From Isosphaeraceae bacterium (lineage in GTDB: Bacteria > Planctomycetota > Planctomycetia > Isosphaerales > Isosphaeraceae): a DNA stretch of 64,000 nucleotides. Location of the stretch: assembly GCA_026004735.1 (NCBI GenBank), contig BPJS01000001.1, positions 124,001-188,000 on the forward strand, written 5' to 3'. The first letter of the stretch is position 1, and every line of letters starts with the position of its first letter. Below, in pieces: positions 15,907 through 24,274 of the stretch. A program made the position numbers and the translations under genes. The notes beneath the pieces are model-generated. The model was not told the DNA's origin and made no database searches. It saw nothing but the letters and a program-made list of their open reading frames with translations.

Positions 15907-16869
15907 ATGGAAGAGCTCGCGCAAGCCATGGCCGCCAAGCTCTCGTCCCTGATGGGTTCCTGGAAGTCCATCGAGATCGAGTGCGAGACCACCATGCGGT
16001 TCAAGGCGCCGGCCGGGGGGATCCCAGGTCTGGTCGACAATACCATGCGGGTTCGCTACGTGGAGACCGCCGAGGGGCAGCGGTTCCATGAGGCCTCGTT
16101 CCACTTGGCGAACGGTCAGCGGACTTCTGGCGGCCGGGCCTATTGCGACGGACAACGCTGTGCCTCGGTGATGTACCGGGATGAGAACTCCATCCACCAG
16201 GACTCAATCAGCATCTCACTCTCGTTCAACGGCGAGAGCTCAACCCTCACATCCCAGCGACCCTTGCCGCTCCGCTTCCTGTACGTCGGCCTGGAACCCC
16301 TGCCAGAAGCCCTCCGCGAACGCGCCGAACACGTCGGACCGTCAAACGCCCTCGGCCGACCCTGCGAGACCTTCCTGATCCGCGACGTGCGGCTGAGCAT
16401 CGGCACCGTGCTGGTCCGCCCAAGCCTGGACCGCGAGACGGCCGTCCCGCTGGCCATCGACTGGTTCAAGAACGAGTCCACCCTGGCGGCCGGCCGGCCC
16501 TTTCGGACCTGGCGGGCAACGAAGTTCGAAGTCCGCGACGGTGTCCCGGTCGTCACCCAATCCCGGGAGCTGCTGTATCAGGACGGCACCGATAACCCGT
16601 CCGACACCTACGACACCCGCGTCACCAAGCTCAATTTCAACAAGGAATACCCTGCCTCGACATTCTGGCCCGTTCCTCAGCCGGGCGTCATGATCTTCGA
16701 CCGCATCAAGGGCACGTGCGAGATGGTCCCGGGCGACCCTGTCCCGTCAACAGCTTCCCCCATCCGAGCCGACGGCGTGCCCGCCTGGGACCCCGCCCAG
16801 GCCGCCATGCTCGGCCTCGGCCTGGCCCTCGTCGCCGTCGCTGGCGCGCTCTGGTGGCGCAACCGCTAA
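15907..16869 (+). CDS. LolA-like protein with C-terminal membrane anchor (module C)
   Basis: Close paralogue of 12287-13258 along the whole length: MEELAQAMAAKLSSLMGSW at the start, YCDGQRC, LPLRFLYVGLEPLPEAL, VPLAIDWFKNE, YPASTFWPVPQPGV, and an almost identical tail helix ending WWRNR. It has 320 residues and no obvious N-terminal signal. It follows the Cys-rich gene by 50 bp. The body has diverged clearly from copy B while the last 35 codons and the 3' flank have not, a mosaic that argues for local gene conversion. Function unknown. Confidence 0.6.
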   Translation: MEELAQAMAAKLSSLMGSWKSIEIECETTMRFKAPAGGIPGLVDNTMRVRYVETAEGQRFHEASFHLANGQRTSGGRAYCDGQRCASVMYRDENSIHQDSISISLSFNGESSTLTSQRPLPLRFLYVGLEPLPEALRERAEHVGPSNALGRPCETFLIRDVRLSIGTVLVRPSLDRETAVPLAIDWFKNESTLAAGRPFRTWRATKFEVRDGVPVVTQSRELLYQDGTDNPSDTYDTRVTKLNFNKEYPASTFWPVPQPGVMIFDRIKGTCEMVPGDPVPSTASPIRADGVPAWDPAQAAMLGLGLALVAVAGALWWRNR

Positions 16870-16982
16870 CCCATCCGGCCAATCCCCCGTCCGCCGACCG
16901 TTCACCGTCAGAACCTCCGCGGCATGCCTGGAAGCGATGCGGCCAACCGAATGCCGACCGGGTGCCCGGGGTCGACGCGGCC
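16757..16982 (+). repeat. 226-bp direct repeat, copy 2
   Basis: Second copy of 13146-13371; see there. Downstream of this copy the sequence runs into the long composite repeat instead of another DUF1573 gene, so module C is the last of the series. Confidence 0.9.
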
Positions 16983-17105
16983 GTCCTCGGCCGCGGAGCT
17001 TCCAGACTAAAGACGCCCCAAACATGAGGACTCTCGGCCTGGAGGCTTGTCGGTTGACTGGGGAGGCTGTGGACTGGGTCGCTCGCCGGCTGACGCCTCC
17101 CCGAC
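16960..17105 (-). repeat. Long composite intergenic repeat, copy 1
   Basis: Read on the minus strand: GGAGGCGTCAGCCGGCGA, then a CCAGGCCGAGAG block, a GTCTGGAAGCTCCGCGGCC block and finally CGCGTCGACCCCGGGCACC. The same order of blocks occurs at 45107-45215 and 54381-54504. The last block is also the unit of the short tandem repeats at 5.28, 9.38 and 13.35 kb. Confidence 0.7.
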
Positions 17106-17777
17106 CGCAGCCACCCGGGCAACTCCCTCGCCCCCTGCCAACCAGCGCCACCCACACAAACCAACTTCTCGACTCAAGCCGCGCTGGCCTTGCAATCCTC
17201 CCTCCTCCCGCCGGAGGCTGACTTCCTGTTTCTCCCCCCCAGGTGGTAGGGTTTCGCCAACCGCCGTGGCCGGCTCCGTGCGTATGGTTTACCTTTTCGA
17301 CCCATTGTTATCTTTCCGGATTGTAAATCTCGGTATGCGTTTTGTGCCGAAGCCGGCGGCAGCTCCGCTCCAACCCTCACAATCGTGCGCCCGACCGGCT
17401 CGGTCTCCCAGCCCTCCACGCTCCAGACCGCCGTGGCACGCCGGTTGCAACTGATCGTGACTCGCCGGCAGTGACTGATGACGCCGGTGCCTCTCGCAGC
17501 CCTCCCCGCGGGTGAGGTCGGCTGGCCCCTCGAACCAGCCGCCCTCGGCGCGGACTCTCCGCCCCGCGGGGAGGCCAATCACGGACGACGCTCCCGGCCA
17601 GGGAGCCTCGGCCTTGGGTGTCCAGACGGACCCACCGTTCGGGCGTGTCCGCTTCGCGACCCATGCGCGGTCGCGGCCATGCCCGAAGCCGGTCTGTGTC
17701 CGCCCCGATGACCCTCCGCGCCGAGGCCTTGCGGCCCCATCGCTCGATGACCCCCACGACGTGGAGCGCACGACGCC
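17106..17777. other. Intergenic region, no convincing gene
   Basis: About 670 bp between the last module and the CAP gene. It contains a locally AT-richer stretch near 17280-17340 and a very basic 43-codon minus-strand frame (17174-17305), which I do not accept as a gene. A GC-rich block at 17500-17640 resembles the composite repeat only loosely. Confidence 0.5.
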
Positions 17778-18371
17778 ATGGACACCATGCCCCGGATGGC
17801 TACTGCCGTCGCCTTGTTCCTGGTCCTGACCGGATCGGTCGCCCAGGCCCAGACCCAACCTCGCCGCGGACTGCTCGCACGCCTGATCGGCCGCGGCGAG
17901 GAGCGGGTCGCCCATCGCATGCACGAGTCGCCCGCCTATCATCCCGCGGCACCGCCCGTCTACGAATACCAGCTCACCTCTCTCGCCCCGATGCCCGCCG
18001 AAGCGACAAGCGTCGCCGCCGCGCCTGCCGATCCCTCCGCCGCACCTGCCGATTCCGCCGCCGACCCTTATGGTTTTACCGCCATTCTCAACGGCTACCG
18101 CGCTCAGGTCGGCCTGCCGCCCGTGGCCGTCGACCCCAACCTCGCCGCCTGGGCCAGCCAGAACAACGCCGCTCAGTGCCACCGCGGCCTGGGCCACCAT
18201 GTCGTTCCCGGCTGCCTCCAAAACAGCGGTTGGAACTACGCCAGCGCCTGGGACGTTTTCCTCGGCTGGCTCCATTCCCCGGGCCACCGCGCGACAATGC
18301 TCTCGCCCTCGATCTCTCGGGTCGGCATTGCCTACGGCCCAGGACCGTACTGGACGCTCAACGCCCTCTAA
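17778..18371 (+). CDS. Secreted CAP-domain (SCP/PR-1-like) protein
   Basis: The protein has 197 residues. It has a signal peptide (MATAVALFLVLTGSVAQAQ), an Ala/Pro-rich linker to about residue 95, then a short CAP domain: ILNGYRAQVGLPPVAVDPNLAAWASQNN, the HRGLGHH histidine, and WLHSPGHRATMLSPSISRVGIA, which is the CAP signature 'GHR-x-x-ML'. Such domains are extracellular with varied or unknown roles; planctomycetes carry many. Alternative starts at the Met residues 4 and 7 are possible. The stop is followed 68 bp later by a strong hairpin. Confidence 0.85.
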   Translation: MDTMPRMATAVALFLVLTGSVAQAQTQPRRGLLARLIGRGEERVAHRMHESPAYHPAAPPVYEYQLTSLAPMPAEATSVAAAPADPSAAPADSAADPYGFTAILNGYRAQVGLPPVAVDPNLAAWASQNNAAQCHRGLGHHVVPGCLQNSGWNYASAWDVFLGWLHSPGHRATMLSPSISRVGIAYGPGPYWTLNAL

Positions 18372-18438
18372 GCAACCCGCCGCCCGCGGTTGGCCGATGC
18401 CGACCAGCCGCCCCGCCGACCATCCCCAGGTGAGGTGC

Positions 18439-18474
18439 GTTGCGCCGGGGTTCGCGGAGCGAGCCCGGCGCAAC
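18439..18474 (+). terminator. Inverted repeat, possible terminator or REP-like element
   Basis: An 11-bp perfect stem, GTTGCGCCGGG/CCCGGCGCAAC, with a 14-nt loop, lies 68 bp after the CAP gene stop. There is no T-run after it, so Rho-independent action is uncertain; it could instead be a dispersed palindrome. Confidence 0.45.
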
Positions 18475-18610
18475 GGTTCCGTTTCGCGTTGGCCGAGACG
18501 ACCATCAGCGCCTAACATGAATGAGTACGGATGCGGCACTCCCAAACAAAATGAAAGGAAGGCCGATCCTGCCGTTTCGAGGTCCTCACTCGTCACGGAG
18601 CGAAGCCGCC

Positions 18611-19315
18611 ATGATCCAACCCGCCTCGCTGCTGCTCGCGGCAACTGCGGCCCTAGTCGCTTTCGGAGGAGCCGCCCCGGCCTGCTTCGCTCAGAACTCG
18701 GCACAATCCAAGGCCGCCCAGACTCCCACCAACGCCCAAGCCCAGGCTCAGGCACCCATGGACGAGCCAACCCCCCCCGCCAACCCTGACCAGCCCCGTC
18801 TCGAGTACGCCACCTTCGGCGGCGGCTGCTTCTGGTGCATCGAGGCTGTCTTCGAACGCATCCCCGGCGTCAAGTCGGCCGTCTCGGGCTACGCCGGCGG
18901 CACCTTCCCTAGGCCCACCTACGAACTGGTTTGCACCGGCCAGACCGGTCATGCCGAAGTCGTCCAAATCGCCTACGACCCCACAATGGTCACTTACGAC
19001 CAACTGCTCGAAGTCTTCTTCGCCGCCCACGACCCCACGACCCTCAACCGCCAAGGCCCGGACGTCGGTACGCAATACCGTTCGATCATTCTGGCCCACG
19101 ACCAGGGCCAGGCCCACGCCGCAGCCAAATTCATCCAGCGCCTGAACATGCAAAACGTCTTCGGCGCTCCGGTCGTCACCGAGGTCGTCCCCCTCCAGAA
19201 ATTCTTCCCCGCCGAAAAATACCACCAGGATTACTACAAAAAGAATCCCAACAAACCCTACTGCCAGATGATGATCACGCCCAAGCTCAAAAAGCTCGGC
19301 CTGATCGGCAAGTAG
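18611..19315 (+). CDS. msrA: Peptide methionine sulfoxide reductase MsrA, exported
   Basis: Reduces the S-epimer of methionine sulfoxide in proteins. The motif GGGCFWCIEAVFERIPGV holds the catalytic Cys in the MsrA GCFW context; GYAGG, GHAEVVQI, FFAAHDPTTLNRQG and GTQYRS are all family hallmarks. It is preceded by a signal peptide (LLLAATAALVAFGGAAPACFAQ) and a Gln/Ala/Pro linker, so it works outside the cytosol, unlike the E. coli enzyme. ATG at 18611 was chosen because the leader starts there; the frame is open further upstream but that part is not leader-like. The product has 234 residues. No MsrB is fused or adjacent. Confidence 0.93.
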   Translation: MIQPASLLLAATAALVAFGGAAPACFAQNSAQSKAAQTPTNAQAQAQAPMDEPTPPANPDQPRLEYATFGGGCFWCIEAVFERIPGVKSAVSGYAGGTFPRPTYELVCTGQTGHAEVVQIAYDPTMVTYDQLLEVFFAAHDPTTLNRQGPDVGTQYRSIILAHDQGQAHAAAKFIQRLNMQNVFGAPVVTEVVPLQKFFPAEKYHQDYYKKNPNKPYCQMMITPKLKKLGLIGK

Positions 19316-19448
19316 CCGGATCCGCCCTCAGCGTCCGCACAACGTCCGACCGCGACCCCTGCCATAGGCAATCCACCGCCCCCGACAACCCCACCCCGAA
19401 TCGACCAGCCCGACCCGGCAAATCCGCCCCGGCGCCGGCATTTGGGCG

Positions 19449-22064
19449 TTATCGCCGCGGACGTCCACCCCGCACCTCGGCCACCGCCGTCCACGGATCC
19501 TCGGGCCAGGCGTGCTTCGGGTAGCGGGCGCGGAGATCTTTGCGCACCTGAGCGTAGGTATTCGTCCAGAAGCTACGCAGATCGCTGGTAATCTGCACCG
19601 GTCGCAGATTGGGGCCGAGCAGGTGGACGACCACGGCGACCCGTCCGCCGCCGACCTTGGGCGTCTCGTGCCAGCCAAACAGCTCTTGAAGCCGTGCGGC
19701 CAGGACCGGCGGCGCTCCATCGGACGCATACACCAGCCGAACCGCGCGGCCGCTGGGAACTTCGATCGCCTCCGGCGCCAACCGATCCAGCAACCGCTGC
19801 CGGTCCTCGCCCAGGTAGCTCCGGAACCACGGCAGCAACGCTTCGCCCCGGAGCTGATCCCACCGCGTCGCCCGCAGGTCCACGACAGCCTGGCGGACCC
19901 ACTGAGCCAGCCGCTCGCCCGTCAGCGCCGGCCAGCCCTCGTCCGGAAACCACGCTGCCACGCTGGCCAGCCGGTCGAGCCAACTTGCCACCGCGGTGTC
20001 GGCACGCACGAGCGTCTCGGCGTGTTCGGCCGCATGCTCGGCGAGTTGTTCGACCGCCTCCGCCTGGTCGGCAACGGCGTGGGTCTCCGTGCGCAGGACC
20101 AGGTCCGCAAAGCAGACCGACTGTTCCACCACCGCCTGACCCCGCGCCGGATCGAAGCGAACCCGGCGCGTCGTGCTCAGCAGGTGCGGCAGCTCCTCTT
20201 CGAGCCAATGCGGCTGCACCGAGCTGGCCAGCGTCACGGTCGCCTCACGCAGCAGGTCCGCCGACCGGCTCTCGTCATGCACGTCCAGAGCCAGAAACAG
20301 CTCCGTCTCCCGGGCGATCGACTCGCGAGCCTGCCGAACCCCGCGGCCTCCGACCATCCGGGCGCGGTCCGAGCCGGGCGCCCGCCGCCGACAAAGCCGG
20401 TCGGGGTACGCCCGCAGCAGCAACCGACCTAGCCGCTCGGCCGACACCCGATCCGCCACCCCCGGTCCCTGTGCCTCCGCGAGCGTCGCCGTCTGCCCGC
20501 CCTGACCCGACGCCACCCGACCACGTCCGGCCCCGGACCTCTGGACCAGGCCGATCAGCTCGTCGCGGAGCCGGATAACCGCGGCCACCGCGGCCCGATC
20601 CAGATCGGCCGACCCGTGCTCCAGCTCCACCCACCGCGCCAGCAGGTCGCAGGGACCGCGATCGGCCCGATCCGCCGCGCGGCCGCCCCGCGCCGGGCGG
20701 CGGATGTCGCGCTCGGAGAGCAAGGCTGCCAGCGTCGCCCCGGCGCGGAGCAAGCCCAGATCAGCGGCCTCCAACAACAGCCGACCCAACCGCGGATGCA
20801 ACGGCAGAGCCAGCAACCGCCGCCCCAGCTCGGTGATCCGGCCCGATTCGAGCGCCCCCAGCCCATGAAGCAGCCGGTCGGCCGCCGCCAGCCGATCCGG
20901 CGCTGGTGCGTCGAACCAGGCAAAGGCCGCCGGATCGGCGTAACCCCAGGCATGCAAGGCCAGCACCGTCGCCGCCAGATCCACCGCGTGAATCTCGGGC
21001 GTGGGAAACTCCGGCCGCGCGCGGTGATCCCGCTCCGCCCAGAGCCGGATACACACCCCTGGCACTGTCCGACCCGCGCGGCCAGCCCGCTGCTCGGCCG
21101 ACGCCCGACTGATCTTGCCCAGCACCAGCCGGTCCACGCCCCGCGACGGGTCATAATCCGCAAACCGGGCCAGTCCGCTGTCGATGACCGTCGTCACCCC
21201 ATCGATCGTCAGCGAGGTCTCGGCCACGTTGGTCGCCAGCACCAGCTTGCGTTGCTCGGCCCGGACCAGCGCCCGACGCTGCTCCTCCACCGGCAGCGAT
21301 CCGTGCAGCGGCAACACCAGCACCCCCCGACGTTCGGCCAGCGCCGCGAGCCGCCGCCCGGTCCGGTCGATCTCCCCCTTGCCGGGCAAGAAAACCAGCA
21401 CATCCCCGCCATCCCGATCCCCGGCCAGAACCGACTCGACGGCCGCCGCAACCTGGTCTTCGAGCCGCGCCCGCGGATCCGCCGGCGGCTGGTAGCGGAC
21501 CGTCACCGGGTGGCTCGGTACGGCAACCTCGAGGATAGGCGCCCCTCCCAGATAATCGGCCACCCGCCGCGCATCGAGCGTCGCCGACATCACGACAATC
21601 TTCAGATCAGGCCGGATCGTCTCGGCCACCTCCCGCACCAGCCCAAGCGCCAAATCCACATGGATCGAACGCTCATGAAACTCATCGAGCACGACGGCGC
21701 CGACCCCGGCCAGTTCGGGATCGACCAGCAGCCGCCGCGTCAGAATCCCCTCGGTGATCACCGCGAGCCGCGTCCTCGGCCCCACTCGCCGCTCAAAGCG
21801 AATCTGGTAGCCCACCTCGTCGCCAACTCGGGTTCCCCGCTCCGCCGCGATCCGATCCGCGGCCGCCCGGGCCGCCACCCGCCGCGGCTGGAGCACAAGC
21901 ACCTGATCGTGGGGCGCAGTCAGCAAACCCGCCGCGTCGAGCAACGCCGGCGGCAGCCGCGTCGTCTTCCCCGATCCGGGCGGGGCCACCACCACGACCC
22001 GCCCCGCGGCGCGGACCGCCGCCACAATCGCCGGCAGGTGCGCATCTATAGGCAAGGAGATCAT
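19449..22064 (-). CDS. hrpB: ATP-dependent helicase HrpB
   Basis: DEAH-box helicase of 871 residues. It has Walker A PPGSGKTT near residue 30, motif Ia QPRRVAA, motif II DEFH, motif III SATLDA, and motif VI QRAGRAGRT. HA2 and the HrpB-specific C-terminal domain (HLLGPNLRPVQITSDLRSFW) complete the protein; the C-terminal block is diagnostic of HrpB. Role is in RNA metabolism, poorly defined in bacteria. The start at ATG 22064 gives the usual short N-terminus (LPIDAHLPAIVAAVR). It stands alone, in the same direction as the downstream dacB-like gene but separated from it by a hairpin. Confidence 0.95.
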   Translation of the reverse strand: MISLPIDAHLPAIVAAVRAAGRVVVVAPPGSGKTTRLPPALLDAAGLLTAPHDQVLVLQPRRVAARAAADRIAAERGTRVGDEVGYQIRFERRVGPRTRLAVITEGILTRRLLVDPELAGVGAVVLDEFHERSIHVDLALGLVREVAETIRPDLKIVVMSATLDARRVADYLGGAPILEVAVPSHPVTVRYQPPADPRARLEDQVAAAVESVLAGDRDGGDVLVFLPGKGEIDRTGRRLAALAERRGVLVLPLHGSLPVEEQRRALVRAEQRKLVLATNVAETSLTIDGVTTVIDSGLARFADYDPSRGVDRLVLGKISRASAEQRAGRAGRTVPGVCIRLWAERDHRARPEFPTPEIHAVDLAATVLALHAWGYADPAAFAWFDAPAPDRLAAADRLLHGLGALESGRITELGRRLLALPLHPRLGRLLLEAADLGLLRAGATLAALLSERDIRRPARGGRAADRADRGPCDLLARWVELEHGSADLDRAAVAAVIRLRDELIGLVQRSGAGRGRVASGQGGQTATLAEAQGPGVADRVSAERLGRLLLRAYPDRLCRRRAPGSDRARMVGGRGVRQARESIARETELFLALDVHDESRSADLLREATVTLASSVQPHWLEEELPHLLSTTRRVRFDPARGQAVVEQSVCFADLVLRTETHAVADQAEAVEQLAEHAAEHAETLVRADTAVASWLDRLASVAAWFPDEGWPALTGERLAQWVRQAVVDLRATRWDQLRGEALLPWFRSYLGEDRQRLLDRLAPEAIEVPSGRAVRLVYASDGAPPVLAARLQELFGWHETPKVGGGRVAVVVHLLGPNLRPVQITSDLRSFWTNTYAQVRKDLRARYPKHAWPEDPWTAVAEVRGGRPRR

Positions 22065-22181
22065 GAGACGGAGATGCGGCCCGTATTCACCTGACTGAAT
22101 CGATCATCGACCGGGACGGCCGATTCGACCGGTTCGTCCCAGCTCGTTTGGCTCCAGACCCCCGGCACGCGCCGCAATCGC

Positions 22182-22223
22182 CTGCCCGCCGGCCGAACCA
22201 GAAGGGGAATGGCCGGCGGGCAG
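22182..22223 (-). terminator. Hairpin after the D-Ala-D-Ala carboxypeptidase gene
   Basis: A 13-bp perfect stem, CTGCCCGCCGGCC/GGCCGGCGGGCAG, with a 16-nt loop starts 30 bp beyond the stop at 22254 in the direction of transcription. No T-run follows. Likely a terminator or RNA-stabilising hairpin separating this gene from hrpB. Confidence 0.55.
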
Positions 22224-22253
22224 CCAGCGCGCTGACTCCGCCCCGCCGCGCTC

Positions 22254-23861
22254 TCACTGGCCGCCAGCGGGCCGCTCGGCCGCGGGCGGACCTGCGTCGA
22301 CGTAGACCGCCTCGCACAGCCGGCCCAGGACCCGCCCGATGGCGGCAGTCGCCTCGGAGGCGTCGCCGTCCTCGGTACCCTCGAGGGGCAGATTGTTGAC
22401 AAAGAAGGCGAAGACCAGCTCGCGGCCCGAGGCCGTCTCCATGTAGCCGGCCAACGCCTTCGACGTCAGGACCGTCTTGCCGGTCAGGCCGTCCTCGACA
22501 TAGTACGTGCCGGTCTTGGCCCAGACGTGGCCCCGCGCTGGGCTGTCCGGATCGACCGCACGGGCCAGCGTCCCGTCCCGGCCGAGGATCGGCAGCGCCG
22601 CTCGATAGACCGAAAACTCCGGCCGGCTCGACATGGTACGGAGCAGGGAGACCGTGGCCCGGGGCGTGACCAGATCGGCCCCGCTGCCGCCGGCGCCGCC
22701 GCCGAAGGAGATTGTCCCCAAGTCGATGCCCAAGCTCTTGAGCGCCCGCCCCTCGGCGGCCAGACCGGCGGCCAGCGTCCGCTCCCCCTCACGCACCGCC
22801 AGCAAAAGCGGCAGCATGCTGGCGTGCAGGTTCTGGCTGACTTTGAGAATCACGCGCACGTATTGCGAAAAGGGCGGTGAGGTATACACGGCAACCCGCG
22901 GCAGGCTGGCGACCGCCTCGCGGGGCGGGAGCTTCGCGCGGTCGTTCAGGCCGAGTGGGGAGGACTCGACTTCAATCCCGCGGCGTCGGAGTGTTTCGAT
23001 GAAAACCGCCCGGGCAAAATCCGCCGGTTCCTCCACCTCGTAGATCTGCACCGCTGGACCCACGCCCACCGGAATCGTGCCCCGGACCCGGAAGCGGCGC
23101 GGGCCGTCGGCGATCACCTCGATCCGCCGCGGGCCGTCGGAGTCGACCGTGCGCACCTGGGCATCCATCGAAACAAAGGCCGTCGCCGGATGGAGGCGGA
23201 CCGTCGCAGGCTGACCCGGAACCTCGGCCGGAGTCACCACCACGTCGATCAGATTGTCGTTGATGACGATCGGCGTGACCCGGCGCGGTCCGCTGCCGCT
23301 GCTCGGCGCCGGATCGAACAACCGGTCGTCGATCAGCACCTCGCCGGCCACCGCCTTGATGCCCGCCGCGGCCACTTCCCGGGCCAGGTGGTCCAGACCC
23401 GCTAGCGGGTCGGCCGGTACCAGCGTCGTCCGCGACCGCGGGCCGGAGTAGGAGTGGTCCGAATCTTCAAACAGCAGCGAACCATCCGGGCCAGTTCGGC
23501 CACCCAGGCTCGGATCGCCCTGAGCCACCAGAATCAGATCGCCGCGCAAGATGCCGTTCGCATCCACCTCGCCCCGCCGCACCACCGGTGTCTCAAATCG
23601 GTGGTCCGCGCCTAGGGTCACCAGTGCGGCAGCCGTGCTGAACAGCTTGGTGACCGAAGCCGGGCGGAACAGGCGGTCGGCGTTCCGCTCGTAGAGGGTT
23701 TCGCCGGTCTTGGCATCGACCACGAGCAGGCCCCAGTGGCCGTGGCGAACCGGCCCCGCATCCGTCACCGCCTCGATCCGGGCCGCCAGCCCATCAGCCG
23801 TCTGCCCCCGGGCCGGGGCGATCACCACCAACAACAACGGGAGCCACCAGGCGAGTCTCAT
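22254..23861 (-). CDS. dacB: D-alanyl-D-alanine carboxypeptidase/endopeptidase, PBP4 (DacB) family
   Basis: Class C penicillin-binding protein of 535 residues with a signal peptide (WWLPLLLVVIAPARG). The SxxK motif is ASVTK in RPASVTKLFSTAAAL, and the KTG triad is WAKTGTY near the C-terminus. The region that in PBP4 reads DGSGLSxxNxVTP reads GGAGGSGADLVTP here, so the second Ser is kept but the Asn appears replaced by Asp. This may alter activity. Peptidoglycan trimming in the periplasm is the expected role. ATG at 23861 was chosen for the leader; longer readings add Arg-rich sequence unlike a signal. Confidence 0.9.
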   Translation of the reverse strand: MRLAWWLPLLLVVIAPARGQTADGLAARIEAVTDAGPVRHGHWGLLVVDAKTGETLYERNADRLFRPASVTKLFSTAAALVTLGADHRFETPVVRRGEVDANGILRGDLILVAQGDPSLGGRTGPDGSLLFEDSDHSYSGPRSRTTLVPADPLAGLDHLAREVAAAGIKAVAGEVLIDDRLFDPAPSSGSGPRRVTPIVINDNLIDVVVTPAEVPGQPATVRLHPATAFVSMDAQVRTVDSDGPRRIEVIADGPRRFRVRGTIPVGVGPAVQIYEVEEPADFARAVFIETLRRRGIEVESSPLGLNDRAKLPPREAVASLPRVAVYTSPPFSQYVRVILKVSQNLHASMLPLLLAVREGERTLAAGLAAEGRALKSLGIDLGTISFGGGAGGSGADLVTPRATVSLLRTMSSRPEFSVYRAALPILGRDGTLARAVDPDSPARGHVWAKTGTYYVEDGLTGKTVLTSKALAGYMETASGRELVFAFFVNNLPLEGTEDGDASEATAAIGRVLGRLCEAVYVDAGPPAAERPAGGQ

Positions 23862-24274
23862 GCGGGGACGTCCTCCTGCCTGCCCGAGCGCCGTTCCTGA
23901 GAGTGGACCAGACCGCCATGATAGCCGAGCCGTCGCGATCGGATCATCACCCGTTCGGCAGCCTCGGCCCCTACCGGCCCGGCCCCGGCCAACTGACCGC
24001 CGCGGCCGTCCCCCGGGCCAGGGCCGCGTCCTACGCGTCGGCGCAACACCCCGGCCCAACGCCCCGGGCCAATGGTCTGCGGTCTTCGTCCTTGCTCCGG
24101 CGGGTCGGTCCAGGGTCAGGTCTCGGCCCGATCCGGAGATCCCTCCGCGCCGACTCGGTTGCGGGCGTCCCGGGGAGCTGTGGCGCGACGGAGTCGGCCC
24201 GAGTTCCGAGATCCGAATGACCAGTAGCGCACCCGAACGAGCCCCGGCCGCGGCAGCCCCCGACAGCTCGCAAA
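23862..24274. other. Intergenic region, nothing recognised
   Basis: About 410 bp between two minus-strand genes. High GC with no ribosome-site-led frame, tRNA or strong hairpin seen. It presumably holds the promoter of the dacB-like gene. Confidence 0.5.

Noticed and set aside
17174..17305. 43-codon basic minus-strand frame with a plausible GGAAAG site
   Set aside because: Very basic, no homologous pattern, lies in a repeat-rich gap; cannot be separated from chance.
17289..18770. Long minus-strand reading frame over the CAP gene
   Set aside because: Antisense shadow in GC-rich DNA; no domain, and the plus-strand CAP protein has a signal peptide and motifs.
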